Notes: generated by a model from the letters alone, not told the origin. A DNA stretch of 64,000 bases from Monomorium pharaonis (GCF_013373865.1 NC_050470.1:10276373-10340372); one strand, 5' to 3'. Numbered from the stretch's first letter, positions 53,822-64,000 are shown. Numbers and translations: made by a program.

Positions 53822-54264
53822 TACTTAATTAAATTGCAAATATTGCAACACATTAGCAACAGCTTAGTGTATCTCCCACAAAAAAGTTGCGATACGTTAT
53901 TATTTATAGTAAATTCGGTCGCCTTACGCTGGCACTAAACTCGTGTTGCATTAAACCGCACGAGTGCAACATTAAGTCCAAAACAAACAAACGTCGATCG
54001 AACACATTGCACTACGAAAATTGACACTCAGTGTATACATATACTAGTGCAGGCATAGAGGAAAAAATAACAGGCAGCAGTGTATTGGCGATGGGTATTG
54101 GCAGCGGAAGGGGAGTGCAGGTGCGAGACTTCACAATCAAGTCTAAAAATTTAAATATAGATAAAGGCAGATAAGATAGCAGTACCAACAGAATGACATG
54201 CACTTGCGTGCACTGACTCAGTAACTGACTGTACTGTTTAAATATATTCTAGAAAAATTTTTAT
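53822..54264. other. Remnant of an ancestral Gr C-terminal tail and flank
   Basis: On the minus strand, 53825-53910 resembles the tail-coding and 3' end of GrA exon 3 (GGGAGATACA and TTGCAATTTAATT-like blocks) but is no longer attached to a receptor. It indicates that the GrB tail was separated from its gene by inserted DNA. The rest shows no recognised feature. Confidence 0.4.
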
Positions 54265-54309
54265 TCTAGGTAATTCTTTTGCAGAATTTATGTATGGATA
54301 TATACTATA

Positions 54310-54413
54310 CCAATAAAACAGTACATAAAATCTACGTCGAATCCACGTAGAATCCATAGAAAAATGGATTCCACGTGAAAACAACGTGGATTTTACACAC
54401 TGTTTTATTGGGG
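54310..54413. mobile_element. 104-bp TA-flanked MITE
   Basis: The left end reads CCAATAAAACAGTACATAAAATC and the right end, reverse-complemented, reads CCCCAATAAAACAGTGTGTAAA. TA lies on each side (54308-54309, 54414-54415). It interrupts a segment whose uninterrupted paralogue is at 52590-52850. Confidence 0.75.
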
Positions 54414-54584
54414 TATGTTTTTAGTGTATGTAACTATGTATTATTTCTTAGTAATTTTGATTAAGAAAAAAATACTCTCATTAATTAGTATATTGTGTGT
54501 ATGTGTGTATGTATATGTGTTATTTTAAATGTGAATATATACAATACGATTATCGTTAGAGCCTTAGAACATGTGTTTGATGTC

Positions 54585-54712
54585 ACAGGGTTTCAGAATA
54601 GGGCAGCCAATCAGGTTCTTTCTTCGTCTCTCGCAGTTTGCAATATTCCTCTCGCTCTAACACTCCTTCCTGTTATTCTTTCCACCGTGAATAAACTTGG
54701 CGACCAAGTTCG
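54585..54712. mobile_element. Inserted sequence contributing the GrB tail, possible LTR fragment
   Basis: This runs from TGTCACAGGGTTTC to TTCGCTATTA on the plus strand and includes AATAAA. It has no counterpart at GrA and is compositionally unlike its flanks. TGTCAC starts and an internal AATAAA are seen in some gypsy-type LTRs, but no target duplication or matching end was found. It supplies the codons after about residue 430 of GrB. Confidence 0.35.
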
Positions 54713-54780
54713 CTATTAATTGTCCAACTATTAAAAAATTGAATACCGGTTGTCATATAAACGATGATTACGCCAAAGAA
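54673..54780 (-). CDS. GrB coding exon 3 with divergent tail
   Basis: Encodes residues 411-445. The first 16 residues match the paralogues. The remaining tail, ending YSRWKE, is specific to GrB. Confidence 0.83.
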   Translation of the reverse strand, partial: FFGVIIVYMTTGIQFFNSWTINSELGRQVYSRWKE

Positions 54781-56270
54781 CTGAAAAATAAGTTTAATTT
54801 AATTAATTATTCGCGTAATAGCTATTATTTATACTGCAATTCAGAGTAGCTAATTTTATGTAAATTGCAATAAAATTAATAATTAATGTGTACTCACACC
54901 ACAAAACGCTCCATTGTTTATTTCGAAGAAATCATAGGCCGTAAATACTATTCGACGATGTTGTAGTTGAATCAAAAAATCATTTATCTCATTCCTAATA
55001 CGTTGATAATTCAAGTTTTTGCGTAGATTTTCTGCACGACAACGTTGCAAAAAATTTTCTGCGACGATGTCGTTCCAATAGTGACTGCTGTCCCAAATAG
55101 AATTTTGCCAATTGTTCCGATCTACCACTGAAGTTTGCATTTCTAGATTTGATTGACTTCTCTTTTCTTTTAGTTTAAGATTCATATGTTTGGAATTCAG
55201 TAGAATTGCATGTATGATTATCCCAGTCTTGTCAAATTCTCGACGCGCAAGCGTGCAATTCCAGCACATCAGACCAAATTGCGTGGTGTACAGAATCAAA
55301 AAAGTAATATGCATCCACATAAAGAGGTTCATTTCTATCCTAATTTCCAAATAGATTGCTGATAGATTTATTAGAGCCCCAATGAGACAGTTTATCGAAC
55401 AGAGGAGTAGATTAAAACCATAAATGTCATTTACCATGATGAAAAGATCACAAATACCTGCATAACAAAATTTACAATTTGACTACGTTTTGATATCATT
55501 ATTGTTAAAATCTTTCCGTAAGTAGTATCAAACTGTATCTTGAATCATACATTTAGACTCGAGTTACGGTAATAAAAAATATATATTTATAATAGCTTAC
55601 CATTATGCATTTCTCGGATGCGTCTAATTTTAAGCGCGTCGGATAACTCATTCAATTGGCCAATCAAGTTATTTATCGCTTGTAATCTATAATACAGCAC
55701 ATAAACAACAACGTCAAAAACGAAGCTGTTGATGAGGGATTGGCCTAACTTATAGAAATCAATTAATAACGAAATTTTGATTAGATTTGGATTTCTAAAA
55801 TAATCATACAAGATGTCCACAATTATGCACAAAGGACAACAAATAAACGTCACCAGAATCGCTAGCGTTTCTGCGATTTTTATTGGCCCGTCATTTATAG
55901 GTATTTCTCTTCTAATCTTCTGATCAAACTCTTTTATTTTATCCATTAGCTTCGGCCATTTGTCGTATTGCCCAATCACTTGATAAATGCAATAATACGC
56001 AAGTACATAACTTCCCATTTGAATAAAAATTAAAATACTGTATATGTTTTGGATGACGTTATATATGTTAAGAAGCTCAATCATCTCGAATATCATGGCA
56101 ATAAAACACAAGACAAAAAAAATTATACACAGAATTATCGAGATAATCTTTGGATATTTGCGCGGATGTGCAACACCGGCACCCAGAAGCCAGGAGGTAT
56201 ACGTTATTGGACGTAAAATGTGCTCTATCGAAGGCAAGTTGTCCTTCATTTGGATGTGGTTTTTCTCCAT
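54673..56270 (-). CDS. Gustatory receptor GrB (7tm_7 family), three coding exons
   Basis: The join is complement(54673..54780, 54898..55457, 55601..56270), giving 445 aa plus TAA. Introns are 117 and 143 bp with the same phases as GrA. The C-terminal signature is VYMTTGIQF (417-425) and FTAYDFFEIN is conserved. The protein is closest to GrC along most of its length. The second donor is GTGAGT. The start is the ATG at 56270; an in-frame TAA lies five codons upstream. The 19 residues after the QFF of the last segment (NSWTINSELGRQ and onward) bear no likeness to GrA and run into DNA absent from the GrA locus. The frame is intact, so it is probably functional, but the tail is new. Ligand unknown. 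Confidence 0.88.
54898..55457 (-). CDS. GrB coding exon 2
   Basis: Starts after TTATGCAG and encodes residues 224-410 (GICDLFIMVNDIYGF onward). It ends TGTGGT|GTGAGT. It is one codon shorter than in GrA. Confidence 0.88.
55601..56270 (-). CDS. GrB coding exon 1
   Basis: Encodes residues 1-223 and the first base of G224, with N-terminus MEKNHIQMKDNLPSIEHILR. The donor is CATAATG|GTAAGC. At 55818-55908 it differs at about a dozen sites from the sequence that GrA and GrC share. Confidence 0.88.
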
Positions 56271-56655
56271 TTTCGGGTTTTGTTGTTAATTGGCGCGTTT
56301 CACAAGATATAGTTATTGATTATATTGATGTTCGCTATACAGAATATTTTAGAGGAAAATAGTGAAGCTTTCTGGAAACACAAAATACTGCGAATTGTAC
56401 ATACATCCTCCTTGATGTATCACGCAGAATAGAAACCAACGTATTACTTCTGCAATTTTATAACATTAGATTGCATGCCAGCGTAATGTCATTTTAATAA
56501 ATTAAATGCATTTAAAAAATTATTAAGCTTACTATCTACAAATAAACTTATACAAAAACAAGGACAGATAATATCTAATAATTCAAGACAATTAAAAAAA
56601 TTAAAAAGATAAATTTTTTAAGTACGCAGGTGTGCTGTAATAAATGGAAGTAATA
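56271..56655 (-). promoter_or_regulatory. Conserved upstream flank of GrB
   Basis: Aligns with the flanks of GrA and GrC; nearly identical to that of GrC. Confidence 0.45.
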
Positions 56656-58149
56656 GAGGAAAGGATTGAATAGAAGCCACTTAAGGATAAAGCCAAAAAA
56701 AAAATAATTTTTATATATTTATTTAATTCTAATCCCATACTGTGGGATAGAATAAACCCCACTGATTTTTGGCTTCAGTTTTAGACTAGTTTTGTAGATT
56801 TATTAATTTTCACTGTTTTAAATTTTAAATTGCCCTAAAAGTAACTTTTGGACTTTATTTTTAAAAGTTTAAAGAATATTATAAAATTTTTTTGAGCCAA
56901 AATGTTTAATAATATACGAGTAATATTCATTTAAAAAGACTGCGACGTATTACAACCCTTGTGCGGAATACTGAATTATTTCTAATGTGGATTAGGGTTA
57001 AACATAAGGGATTCTTAAACTATAATATAATTGTTCTTCTTGATAGAATTCACAAGAATTGTTAAAAATTATTCAATATGTTTTTTTTTGTTTTTTTTTT
57101 GTTAAAAAGAAAAGAGATTTGGCTTCCATTATTCAGCGTACGGGATAATGACAGTCAGTACACGGGGTAATTACAACCATCACTAAATAAACCTAAAATA
57201 CAACAATATATTCTTTTCCTTATTATAGCACAAAACAATATATTTTTATAAACAAAAACTTTAATTGTTATAAGAAAATGCAAAATTTAAAATTAATATA
57301 TGTACTTTTACAAACAAAATTGTAATTATTGTAGAAAAATGCAAAATCTAAAAATTTACCCATTTTGCGGCACAAAACAATATACTTTTATTGACAAAAA
57401 CTTTAATTATTATAAAAAACATGTAAACTTTCAAAAAAGTCAGCCATTTTAATACTGATGACAAAAGTTGTACATATATTATGAATTGCATCCAGAGCAT
57501 TTTGCGTAAACCCAATGCCACAGGATCTGCATCATATCATAATTCATTTGATTTCGCTGTTTCAGCACCAAAGATATAAATATTTTCATTACCATTATCA
57601 TTATTTTTGTTTTATCTAATATTTTTTTTTATTTTAAAAACTGAATTTATCTCTAGGTAGATAGATTTTTACATTTATATTTTTTTCTTATTTTAAATTT
57701 GTTTCCTATCTTTAACAAAAAATTAAAAAAGTCATAATAGAAAAGAACATTATAAAAGGTCGACATGGGTTGTCTAATTATCATTACCTCGAACAAACTA
57801 TTTTTAATTGAATTTATTGAAACAATTAAAAACGGGTAATCGTTTCAAGACAAATAGTTGTTTACATATATATACCGAAGTGCAATCTAATAATAATGAG
57901 TAACAAAGTGTGGTAATATGTGTCCTTACTCATATTTTATCAGTAAAAATCCACGAAAATTAAAGTGGCAGAGCACAAAAACTAGTCTTAGTCTTTTTGG
58001 AGTCAAATGACAATTGAGCGATGCAACGCATTAGCCATCTCTTTCTCATGTCTCTCCAGCACTGAACAAAACGCGCGCAAACTCACTCGGATATGCGTAT
58101 AACTACAAAATTCCCATTATCTCATGGCTTCTATCACCCCGTGATCCCC
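56656..58149. mobile_element. About 1.5-kb insertion shared by the GrB and GrC flanks, probable TIR element
   Basis: GrA's flank runs directly from AATAAATG to ATTAACTGAAAAATAAATTT. In GrB this point is occupied by about 1.5 kb. The inserted ends are imperfect inverted repeats: GAGGAAAGGATTGAATAGAA on the left and, reverse-complemented on the right, GGGGATCACGGGGTGATAGA, both followed by AGCCA. TA borders both. There is no coding frame. The same sequence starts upstream of GrC at about 62702 and runs to the window end. Confidence 0.5.
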
Positions 58150-58499
58150 TACAATGTAGGGCCTACATTAACTGAAAAATAAATTTACCTTATTTAATTT
58201 TTCCCCCCAAAGATATTACATTACAATTCAAGAATAGCTCTCTATAAATTGCTCTATAAAGTAGATAAATAATGTACTCACATCACTGAGAAGGATATTT
58301 TTCATTTCGAAGAAATTGTGAGCCGTAAATACTTTTCAATGCTGTAATTGAATAAAAAACTGTCGTCATTTCTGACATAGCCTCAGTTTTCGAGTCCAGG
58401 TTTTCGCAATTCAGTTGAAATGACTAATAATTGTTCTAATTTTTTCAGAATCTTTTTGTATAAGCATACAAATCCAGCACATCAAAAAACTGAACTGTG

Positions 58500-58749
58500 C
58501 ACGTAGAAAATTTTCTCTTAAAATTTATCTTCAAATCTGGTAGTTGTGGGATAATGTGTGATGTCGAGGAATTTTACTATACTTTTTAGTAAAATTTACC
58601 ATACTTTTAGTAAATTTAATTATACTTTTAGTAAATTTTATTATATTTATAATAAATTTTACTAAAGAGTATAGCAAAATTCCTTGAGATTACACATTCT
58701 TCCACAATTAGATCTTAAAGATAAATTTTAAGAGAAAATTCTCTCCGTG
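58500..58749. mobile_element. TA-type MITE, family 1, copy 2, inside pseudogene 2
   Basis: The left end reads CACGTAGAAAATTTTCTC and the right end, reverse-complemented, reads CACGGAGAGAATTTTCTC. Both continue as TTAAAATTTATCTT, as in the copy at 12564-12751. TG flanks both sides. Pseudogene 1 has the uninterrupted site (TTTGTGTAACATAAAG near 51406), giving an empty-site control. Confidence 0.82.
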
Positions 58750-58964
58750 TGTAACATAAAGAACACAAGAATACTATATACCGATGTAAACATAAAATTT
58801 TTTCTACTGTAAATTCTGAATAGGGTTTTCATCACTATGATAAAATGATTTCATTGAACAAAGAAGAAAATAAAAAAATTGAAAAGATTAAAAAAATAAA
58901 TATTGTTTAGCACAAATAACGAGATCACAAATGTATATAACACAGTTCACAATTTTAATATATA

Positions 58965-59849
58965 GAGGAGAAGGTGGTAATATGGCCAGTGCGGATAATA
59001 TGGCCATCCACATTATCTCCGTTATTAGTTGATGGATTCTAGTAATTATTTATGATATCATTTGTTTAGTAGCCTACTGTTATATAATGATGCTAATATG
59101 ACAAAACACAACAGTGAACATTTGTTATAAGGCATTTTAACTTTTAAGAATTTCGAAAATTTTTTGAGGTACATTTTAACATTTAATTACACATACTTCT
59201 TTATTCTTTTTAAACTTACCCGCATTATCACCCAAATGTATGTACACTTGAGTACTTTCTTATTATTTAACTCTTTATTCGGCAGTATATATTTCGAGTT
59301 ATACAAAATTAAACGATGATATAGGACGTTGTCAATATGGCCATCTAAATGTGCTAGTAATATGACCACTTTCGTGATCTCCATATCGACAAAATTCCTC
59401 GATATATTGGTTAAAAACTTAATTTAAGGCTGTTAATTTTCTAAATTCTTTATATGAATAAGGTTCTTTAGATATAAGGTTATTTTTATATAACTTTTAT
59501 TAAATGTGAATAAAAATCACTTGTTTTGATATAACAACTTATTTTATATACATACCTGTTTCTAACAAAATACTGTGACCTTTTTAAACAAAACCAATTT
59601 TTTTACATTTATTTTTGTGGTGGCCATATTACCCTCCCTATTTCTCTTCGGCCCATTATGCAGCATCATTACATTTGTATAAATAATATATAAATAATAT
59701 ATAACATAATAAATATTTTATAACTTTAAATTGAAAATCTAATGAGCAACACTTTGATAAATACAATTATAAAATTTCAACTCAAAACATTGATTATTAA
59801 CAAAGTTATTAAATAAAATATAAATGGGTGGCCATATTACAACCTTCTC
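58965..59849. mobile_element. 885-bp TIR element rich in GGCCATATTA motifs
   Basis: The left end reads GAGGAGAAGGTGGTAATATG and the right end, reverse-complemented, reads GAGAAGGTTGTAATATGGCC. TA borders both ends (58963-58964, 59850-59851). Copies of TAATATGGCCA and close variants recur internally at about 58996-59006, 59335-59342 and 59620-59632. Pseudogene 1 retains the empty site (TTTTAATATATATTATC near 51640). It is non-coding and probably Tc1/mariner-like on account of the TA. Confidence 0.75.
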
Positions 59850-60739
59850 TATTATATGATATCAATATTATTGCAACGTACTTATAGATAAAAATAATAT
59901 TATTTGTTAAAGATTTTAAACAAAACACTTACGATTTTAAAGTTCCCTGATTCATCTAATTTTGTACAGATTTATGGCACACCAAATAATGCATCCGCAA
60001 ATCTACGGTAAACTTGCCACAAATACGACATTTATTTAAAACATATTCAGAATCTTAGTACAATACTTCAAAAAAGAATATTTACTTCAAAAAATATTCG
60101 GTTTACTTGTAGAGTACAACAAAGTATTCTTCAATCAACCAAGTTTTATAATATTCTTGAAACAAGAATTAATTTCTTCAAACAAAAATAAATTCTTATT
60201 TTAAGTAAAAAAATGCTGAGATTTTCTAATACTTGTGACAAGTATACCTTAAAACTAATATTAAGAAAACATTCTTTATTGAAAAATACTATTACTTGAA
60301 CAAAATAAAATAAAATGAGTAAATAGTTTTCTTGCATGTGTAAAATGATATTTTTCTGTGTGTATTGATCAACAACTGAATTAATATGTAGTAAATAGCA
60401 AGATGGACGCGAAAATGTACTCTGGATGTGTATAGTAATAATACAGGATGTAATAATCAGGAATCGCTTCCCCGTTTTCCACTGGCCCCTTTTTTATGAA
60501 TACTTCTTCCTTTTCGACTACTTATTGATACTGTAATAAATGTAGTAATAAGCTGACACATAGCACATAATTCTGTTTATGCAGTATGAAGAGCGCGAAA
60601 ACAGCATCGAGGGCGAAGAAATGAAACACCATTTTAATAGAACACATGCCTTAAAATCTGTACTTTAAGAATTGATTGTTTAAATTTATTTAAAAATCTA
60701 CATGCGATTACATATGATTACATACACTTCTTTCTGTTA

Positions 60740-60829
60740 TTATTTCAATGATAAGAGCTGGCGATTACTTATCCAACTGTTAAAAAATTGAACACAGATT
60801 GTCATATAAACGATGATTGCGCCAATGAA
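60740..60829 (-). CDS. GrC coding exon 3
   Basis: Encodes residues 409-437 after the acceptor TTTTTTAG|TTC. It contains the QF motif at 422-423 and a short tail ending LLSLK. Confidence 0.84.
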   Translation of the reverse strand, partial: FIGAIIVYMTICVQFFNSWISNRQLLSLK

Positions 60830-62314
60830 CTAAAAAATAAGTTTAATTTAATTAATTTATTTGTGTAATAGCTATTATTTATATTCAAATTCAAAAGTAA
60901 CTAATTTTATGTAAATTTTAGTAAAATTAATAAATAATGTACTTACACCACTAAACGCTACATTGTTTATATCGAAGAAATCATAAGCTGTAAATACTAT
61001 TCGACGATGTTGTAGTTGAATAAAAAAATCATTTATCTCATTCCTAATACGTTGATAATTCAAGTTTTTGCGTAGATTTTCTGCACGACGACGTTGCAAA
61101 AAATTTTCTGCGACGATGTTGTTCCAATAGTGACTGCTGTCCCAAATAGAATTTTGCCAACTGTTTCGATCTTCCACTGAGGTTCGCATTTCTAGATTCG
61201 ATTGACTTCTCTTTCCTTTTAGTTTAAAATTCATATGTTTAGAATTCAGTACGATTGCATGTATGATTATCCCAGTTTTGTCGAATTCTCGACGCGCAAG
61301 CGTGCAATTCCAGCACATCAGACCAAATTGCGTGGTGTACAGAATCACAAAAGTAATATGCGTCCACATAAAGAAATTTATTTTTGTCCTAATTCCCAAG
61401 TAGATTATTAATAGGTTACTTAGATCCCCAATGAGACAGTTTACCGCACAGAAGAGCAGATTAAAACCATAAATGTCATTTACCATGATGAGAAGATCAC
61501 AAATATCTACATAACAAAATTTATAATTTGATTACGTTTTGATATCACTATTATTACAATCTTTTCATAAGTAGTATCAAACTATATCTTGAACCATGTA
61601 TTTATACTTGAGTTACAATTACAAAAAAAAAACCACTTATAGTAGCTTACCATTATGCATTTTTCGGATGCGTCTAATCTTAAGCGCGTCGGAGAACTCA
61701 TTAAATTGGCCAATCAATTTATTTATTGCTTGTAATCTATGATACAGCACATAAACAACAACGTCAAAGACGAAGCTATTGATGAGGGTTTGGCTTAACC
61801 TATAGTAATCAAGTAAAGACAAAATTTCATTTAGACTTGTATTTGGAAAATACAAGATGTCCACAATTATGCACAAAGGACAACAAGTAAACGTCACTAG
61901 AATTGCTAATACTTCCGCAATTTTCACTGGCTTGTCATTTATAAGTATTTCCCTTCTAATCTTCTGATCAAACTCTTTTATTTTATCCATTAGCTTCGGC
62001 CATTTGTCGTATTGCCCAATCGCTTGATAAATGCAATAATACGCAGGTACATAACTTCCCATTTGAATAAAGGATACAATACTGTATATGTTTTGGATTA
62101 AGTTATACATGTCAAAAGTCTGTTTAATCTCGAATATCATAACAATAAAACACAGGACGAAGTAAATTATACACAGAATTATCGAGATAATCTTTGGATA
62201 TTTGCGCGGATGTGCAACACCGGCACCCAGAAGCCAGGAGGTATACGTTATTGGACGTAAAATGTGCTCTATCGAAGGCAAGTTGTCTTTTATTTGGATG
62301 TGGTTCTTTTCCAT
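60740..62314 (-). CDS. Gustatory receptor GrC (7tm_7 family), three coding exons
   Basis: The join is complement(60740..60829, 60947..61506, 61651..62314), giving 437 aa plus TAA. Introns are 117 and 144 bp with phases 1 and 0. The C-terminal signature is VYMTICVQF (415-423). The acceptor of intron 1 is TATGTAG|AT, so the residue split by the intron is Asp (HND) where GrA and GrB have Gly. It is closest to GrB overall, but 61862-61952 is identical to GrA. The tail after QFF is only 13 residues (NSWISNRQLLSLK). The start is the ATG at 62314, in the same context as GrB. It is probably a functional taste or contact-chemosensory channel with unknown ligand. Confidence 0.88.
60947..61506 (-). CDS. 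GrC coding exon 2
   Basis: Encodes residues 222-408 (DICDLLIMVNDIYGF onward), ending AGTGGT|GTAAGT. The reading frame continues past the donor, but the read-through lacks the QF motif and is not the spliced product. Confidence 0.88.
61651..62314 (-). CDS. GrC coding exon 1
   Basis: Encodes residues 1-221 and the first base of D222. It is two codons shorter than in GrB because of a deletion in the loop before membrane segment 4. It contains the tract shared with GrA. Confidence 0.88.
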
Positions 62315-62700
62315 TTTCGGGTTTTGTTGTTAATTGGCGCGTTTCACAAGGTATAGTTATTGATTATATTGACGTTCGCGATACCGAATATTTTAGAGGA
62401 AAATAGTAAAACTTTCTGGAAACACAAAATACCGCGAATTGTACATACATCCTCTTTGATGTATCACACAGAATAAAAAGCAACGTATTACTTCTGCAAT
62501 TTTATAACATTAGATTGCATGCCAACGTAATGCAATTTTAATAAATTGAATGCACTTAAAATATTATTAATTAAGCTTACTATCTACAAATAAGTATATA
62601 CAAAAACAAAGACAGGTAATATCTAATAATTCAAGACAATTAAGAAAATTAAAAAGATAAATTTTTTAAGTACATAGGTGTGCTGTAATAAATGGAAGTA
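62315..62700 (-). promoter_or_regulatory. Conserved upstream flank of GrC
   Basis: Nearly identical to the GrB flank and clearly related to that of GrA; expected to contain the promoter. Confidence 0.45.
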
Positions 62701-62701
62701 A

Positions 62702-64000
62702 CAGGGAAAAGAGTTAAATGAGAGCCACTTAAAAATAAAGCCAAAAAAAATATTGTAATTCTTATATATTTATTTAACTTTAATCCTATACTGTTGGATA
62801 GAATAAACTTCACTGATTTTTGGTTTCAATTTTAGACTAGTTTTGTAGATTCATTAATTTTCACTGTTTTAAATTTCTAATTGTTCCAAAAGTAACTTTT
62901 AGACCTTATTTTTAGAAGTTTGAAGAATGTTATAAAATTATTTGAGCCAAAATGTTTAACAAAATACGCGTAATAATCATTTAAAAGTACTGAAATGTTC
63001 TACATTCCTTGTGTAGAATACTGAATTATTTGTAATGTGGATTAGGGTTGAACGTAAGAGATTCTTAAACTATAATAATTGATTTTCTTGATAGAATTCA
63101 CAAGAATTGTTTAAAATTATTCAATATGTGTTTTTTTTATTAAAAAAAAAACAGCTTTGTCTTCCATTATCCAGGGTAAGGAGTAATGACAGTCGGTACA
63201 TGGAATAATTACAACCAATAAATAAACCTAAAATACAACAATATATTCTTTTCCTTATTATAGCACAAAACAATATATTTTTATAAACAGAAACTTTAAT
63301 TGTTATAAGAAAATGCAAAATTTATAATCAATATCTGTACTTTTACAAACAAAATTGTAATTATTGTAGAAAAATGCAAAATTTAAAAATTTGCGGCACA
63401 AAACAATATACTTTTATTGACGAAAACTTTAATTATTATAAAAAACTTGTAAACTTTCAAAAAAAGACAAAAGCCGTACACATATTATGTATTGCATCCA
63501 GAGCATTTAGCGTAAACCCAATGCCACAAGATCTATTATACATCAATATCATAATTTATTTGATTTTCCTGTTTCATCACAAAAGATATAAATATTTTCT
63601 TTACCATTATCATTATTTTAATTTTAGTTAATGATATTTTTATCTAAAAAACTGAATTTATCTCTAGGTAGATAGAGTTTTACATTTATGTTTTTTTTAT
63701 TTTAGATTTGTTTCCTATCTTTAACAAAAAATAAAAACAGTTATAATAAAAAAGAACGTTATAAAAGGTCGACATGGGCCGTCTGATTATCATTACCCCG
63801 AATGGACTATTTTTAATTGGAATTTATTAAAACAATTAAAAACGGATGATTGTTTCAAGACAAATAGTTGTTTACATATAGTATATACTGAAGTGCAATC
63901 TAATGATAATAAGTAATAAAGTGTGGTAATATATGTTCTTAATACGCATATTTTATCGGTAAAGATCCAAGAAAATTAAAGTGGCAGACTACAAAAACTA
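62702..64000. repeat. Second copy of the about 1.5-kb insertion, cut by the window end
   Basis: Aligns base by base with 56656 onward: the AGCCACTTAA start, the GATAGAATAAAC block, the GGTCGACATGGG block and the AAGTGCAATCTAATRATAAT block. It continues past the window. It is part of the 6-kb duplicated unit and holds no gene. Confidence 0.7.

Larger units (their letters stand above)
58250..60630 (-). pseudogene. Gustatory receptor pseudogene 2
   Basis: Sister of pseudogene 1. Exon-2-like sequence lies at 58276-58499 and 58750-58960, interrupted by a 250-bp MITE. Exon-1-like remnants lie at about 59925-59985 and 60365-60600, including sequence equivalent to the LINSF region and the third membrane segment. 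They are separated by an 885-bp transposon and roughly 380 bp of unrelated AT-rich sequence. It is beyond coding. Confidence 0.75.

Overview
The window looks like insect nuclear DNA, most likely from a hymenopteran and probably an ant. It is AT-rich with CpG-rich islands. Genes have introns with GT-AG splice sites. There are many long (CT)n and (CA)n microsatellites and many small inverted-repeat DNA transposons. It carries an insect biogenic-amine receptor gene beside a tandem array of insect gustatory receptors. The ant assignment rests on overall style and the receptor expansion, so it is an inference. No prokaryotic gene, rRNA, tRNA or CRISPR array was recognised.

Region 1 (1-13.2 kb) has no gene I can support. 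It holds a 1,053-bp non-autonomous hAT-like transposon with a perfect 8-bp target duplication, a nested hairpin MITE, (CT)n tracts and a small TA-flanked MITE. Region 2 (13.2-36.25 kb, minus strand) is a complete beta-adrenergic-like octopamine receptor, Octbeta3R. Its four coding exons have introns of phase 0, 1 and 2 that join exactly into 410 codons. The introns are 2.7, 13.9 and 5.4 kb and contain repeats and CpG-rich blocks that may be regulatory. Region 3 (36.3-49.0 kb) is upstream of the receptor ATG. A CpG-rich block at about 46.2-46.55 kb with a consensus splice donor is a candidate non-coding first exon or promoter.

Region 4 (49.0-64.0 kb, minus strand) is a tandem array of three intact gustatory receptor genes of 456, 445 and 437 aa, called GrA, GrB and GrC here. 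Each has three coding exons with the same intron phases, and the genes are spaced 5.6-6.0 kb apart. Broken paralogues lie between them, so the order is GrA, pseudogene 1, GrB, pseudogene 2, GrC. The flanks are duplicated too. The paralogues serve as empty-site controls for transposon insertions: a solo LTR with TSD TTAAC, two TA-type MITEs and an 885-bp TIR element. They also reveal a 91-bp stretch where GrC is identical to GrA although GrC otherwise matches GrB, which is a likely gene-conversion tract. The C-terminal tails of the three receptors diverge abruptly just after the conserved QF of the last membrane segment.

The octopamine receptor should raise cAMP in response to octopamine in neurons or target tissue. 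The gustatory receptors should form ligand-gated cation channels in chemosensory neurons. No functional link between the two loci is implied by their being neighbours.
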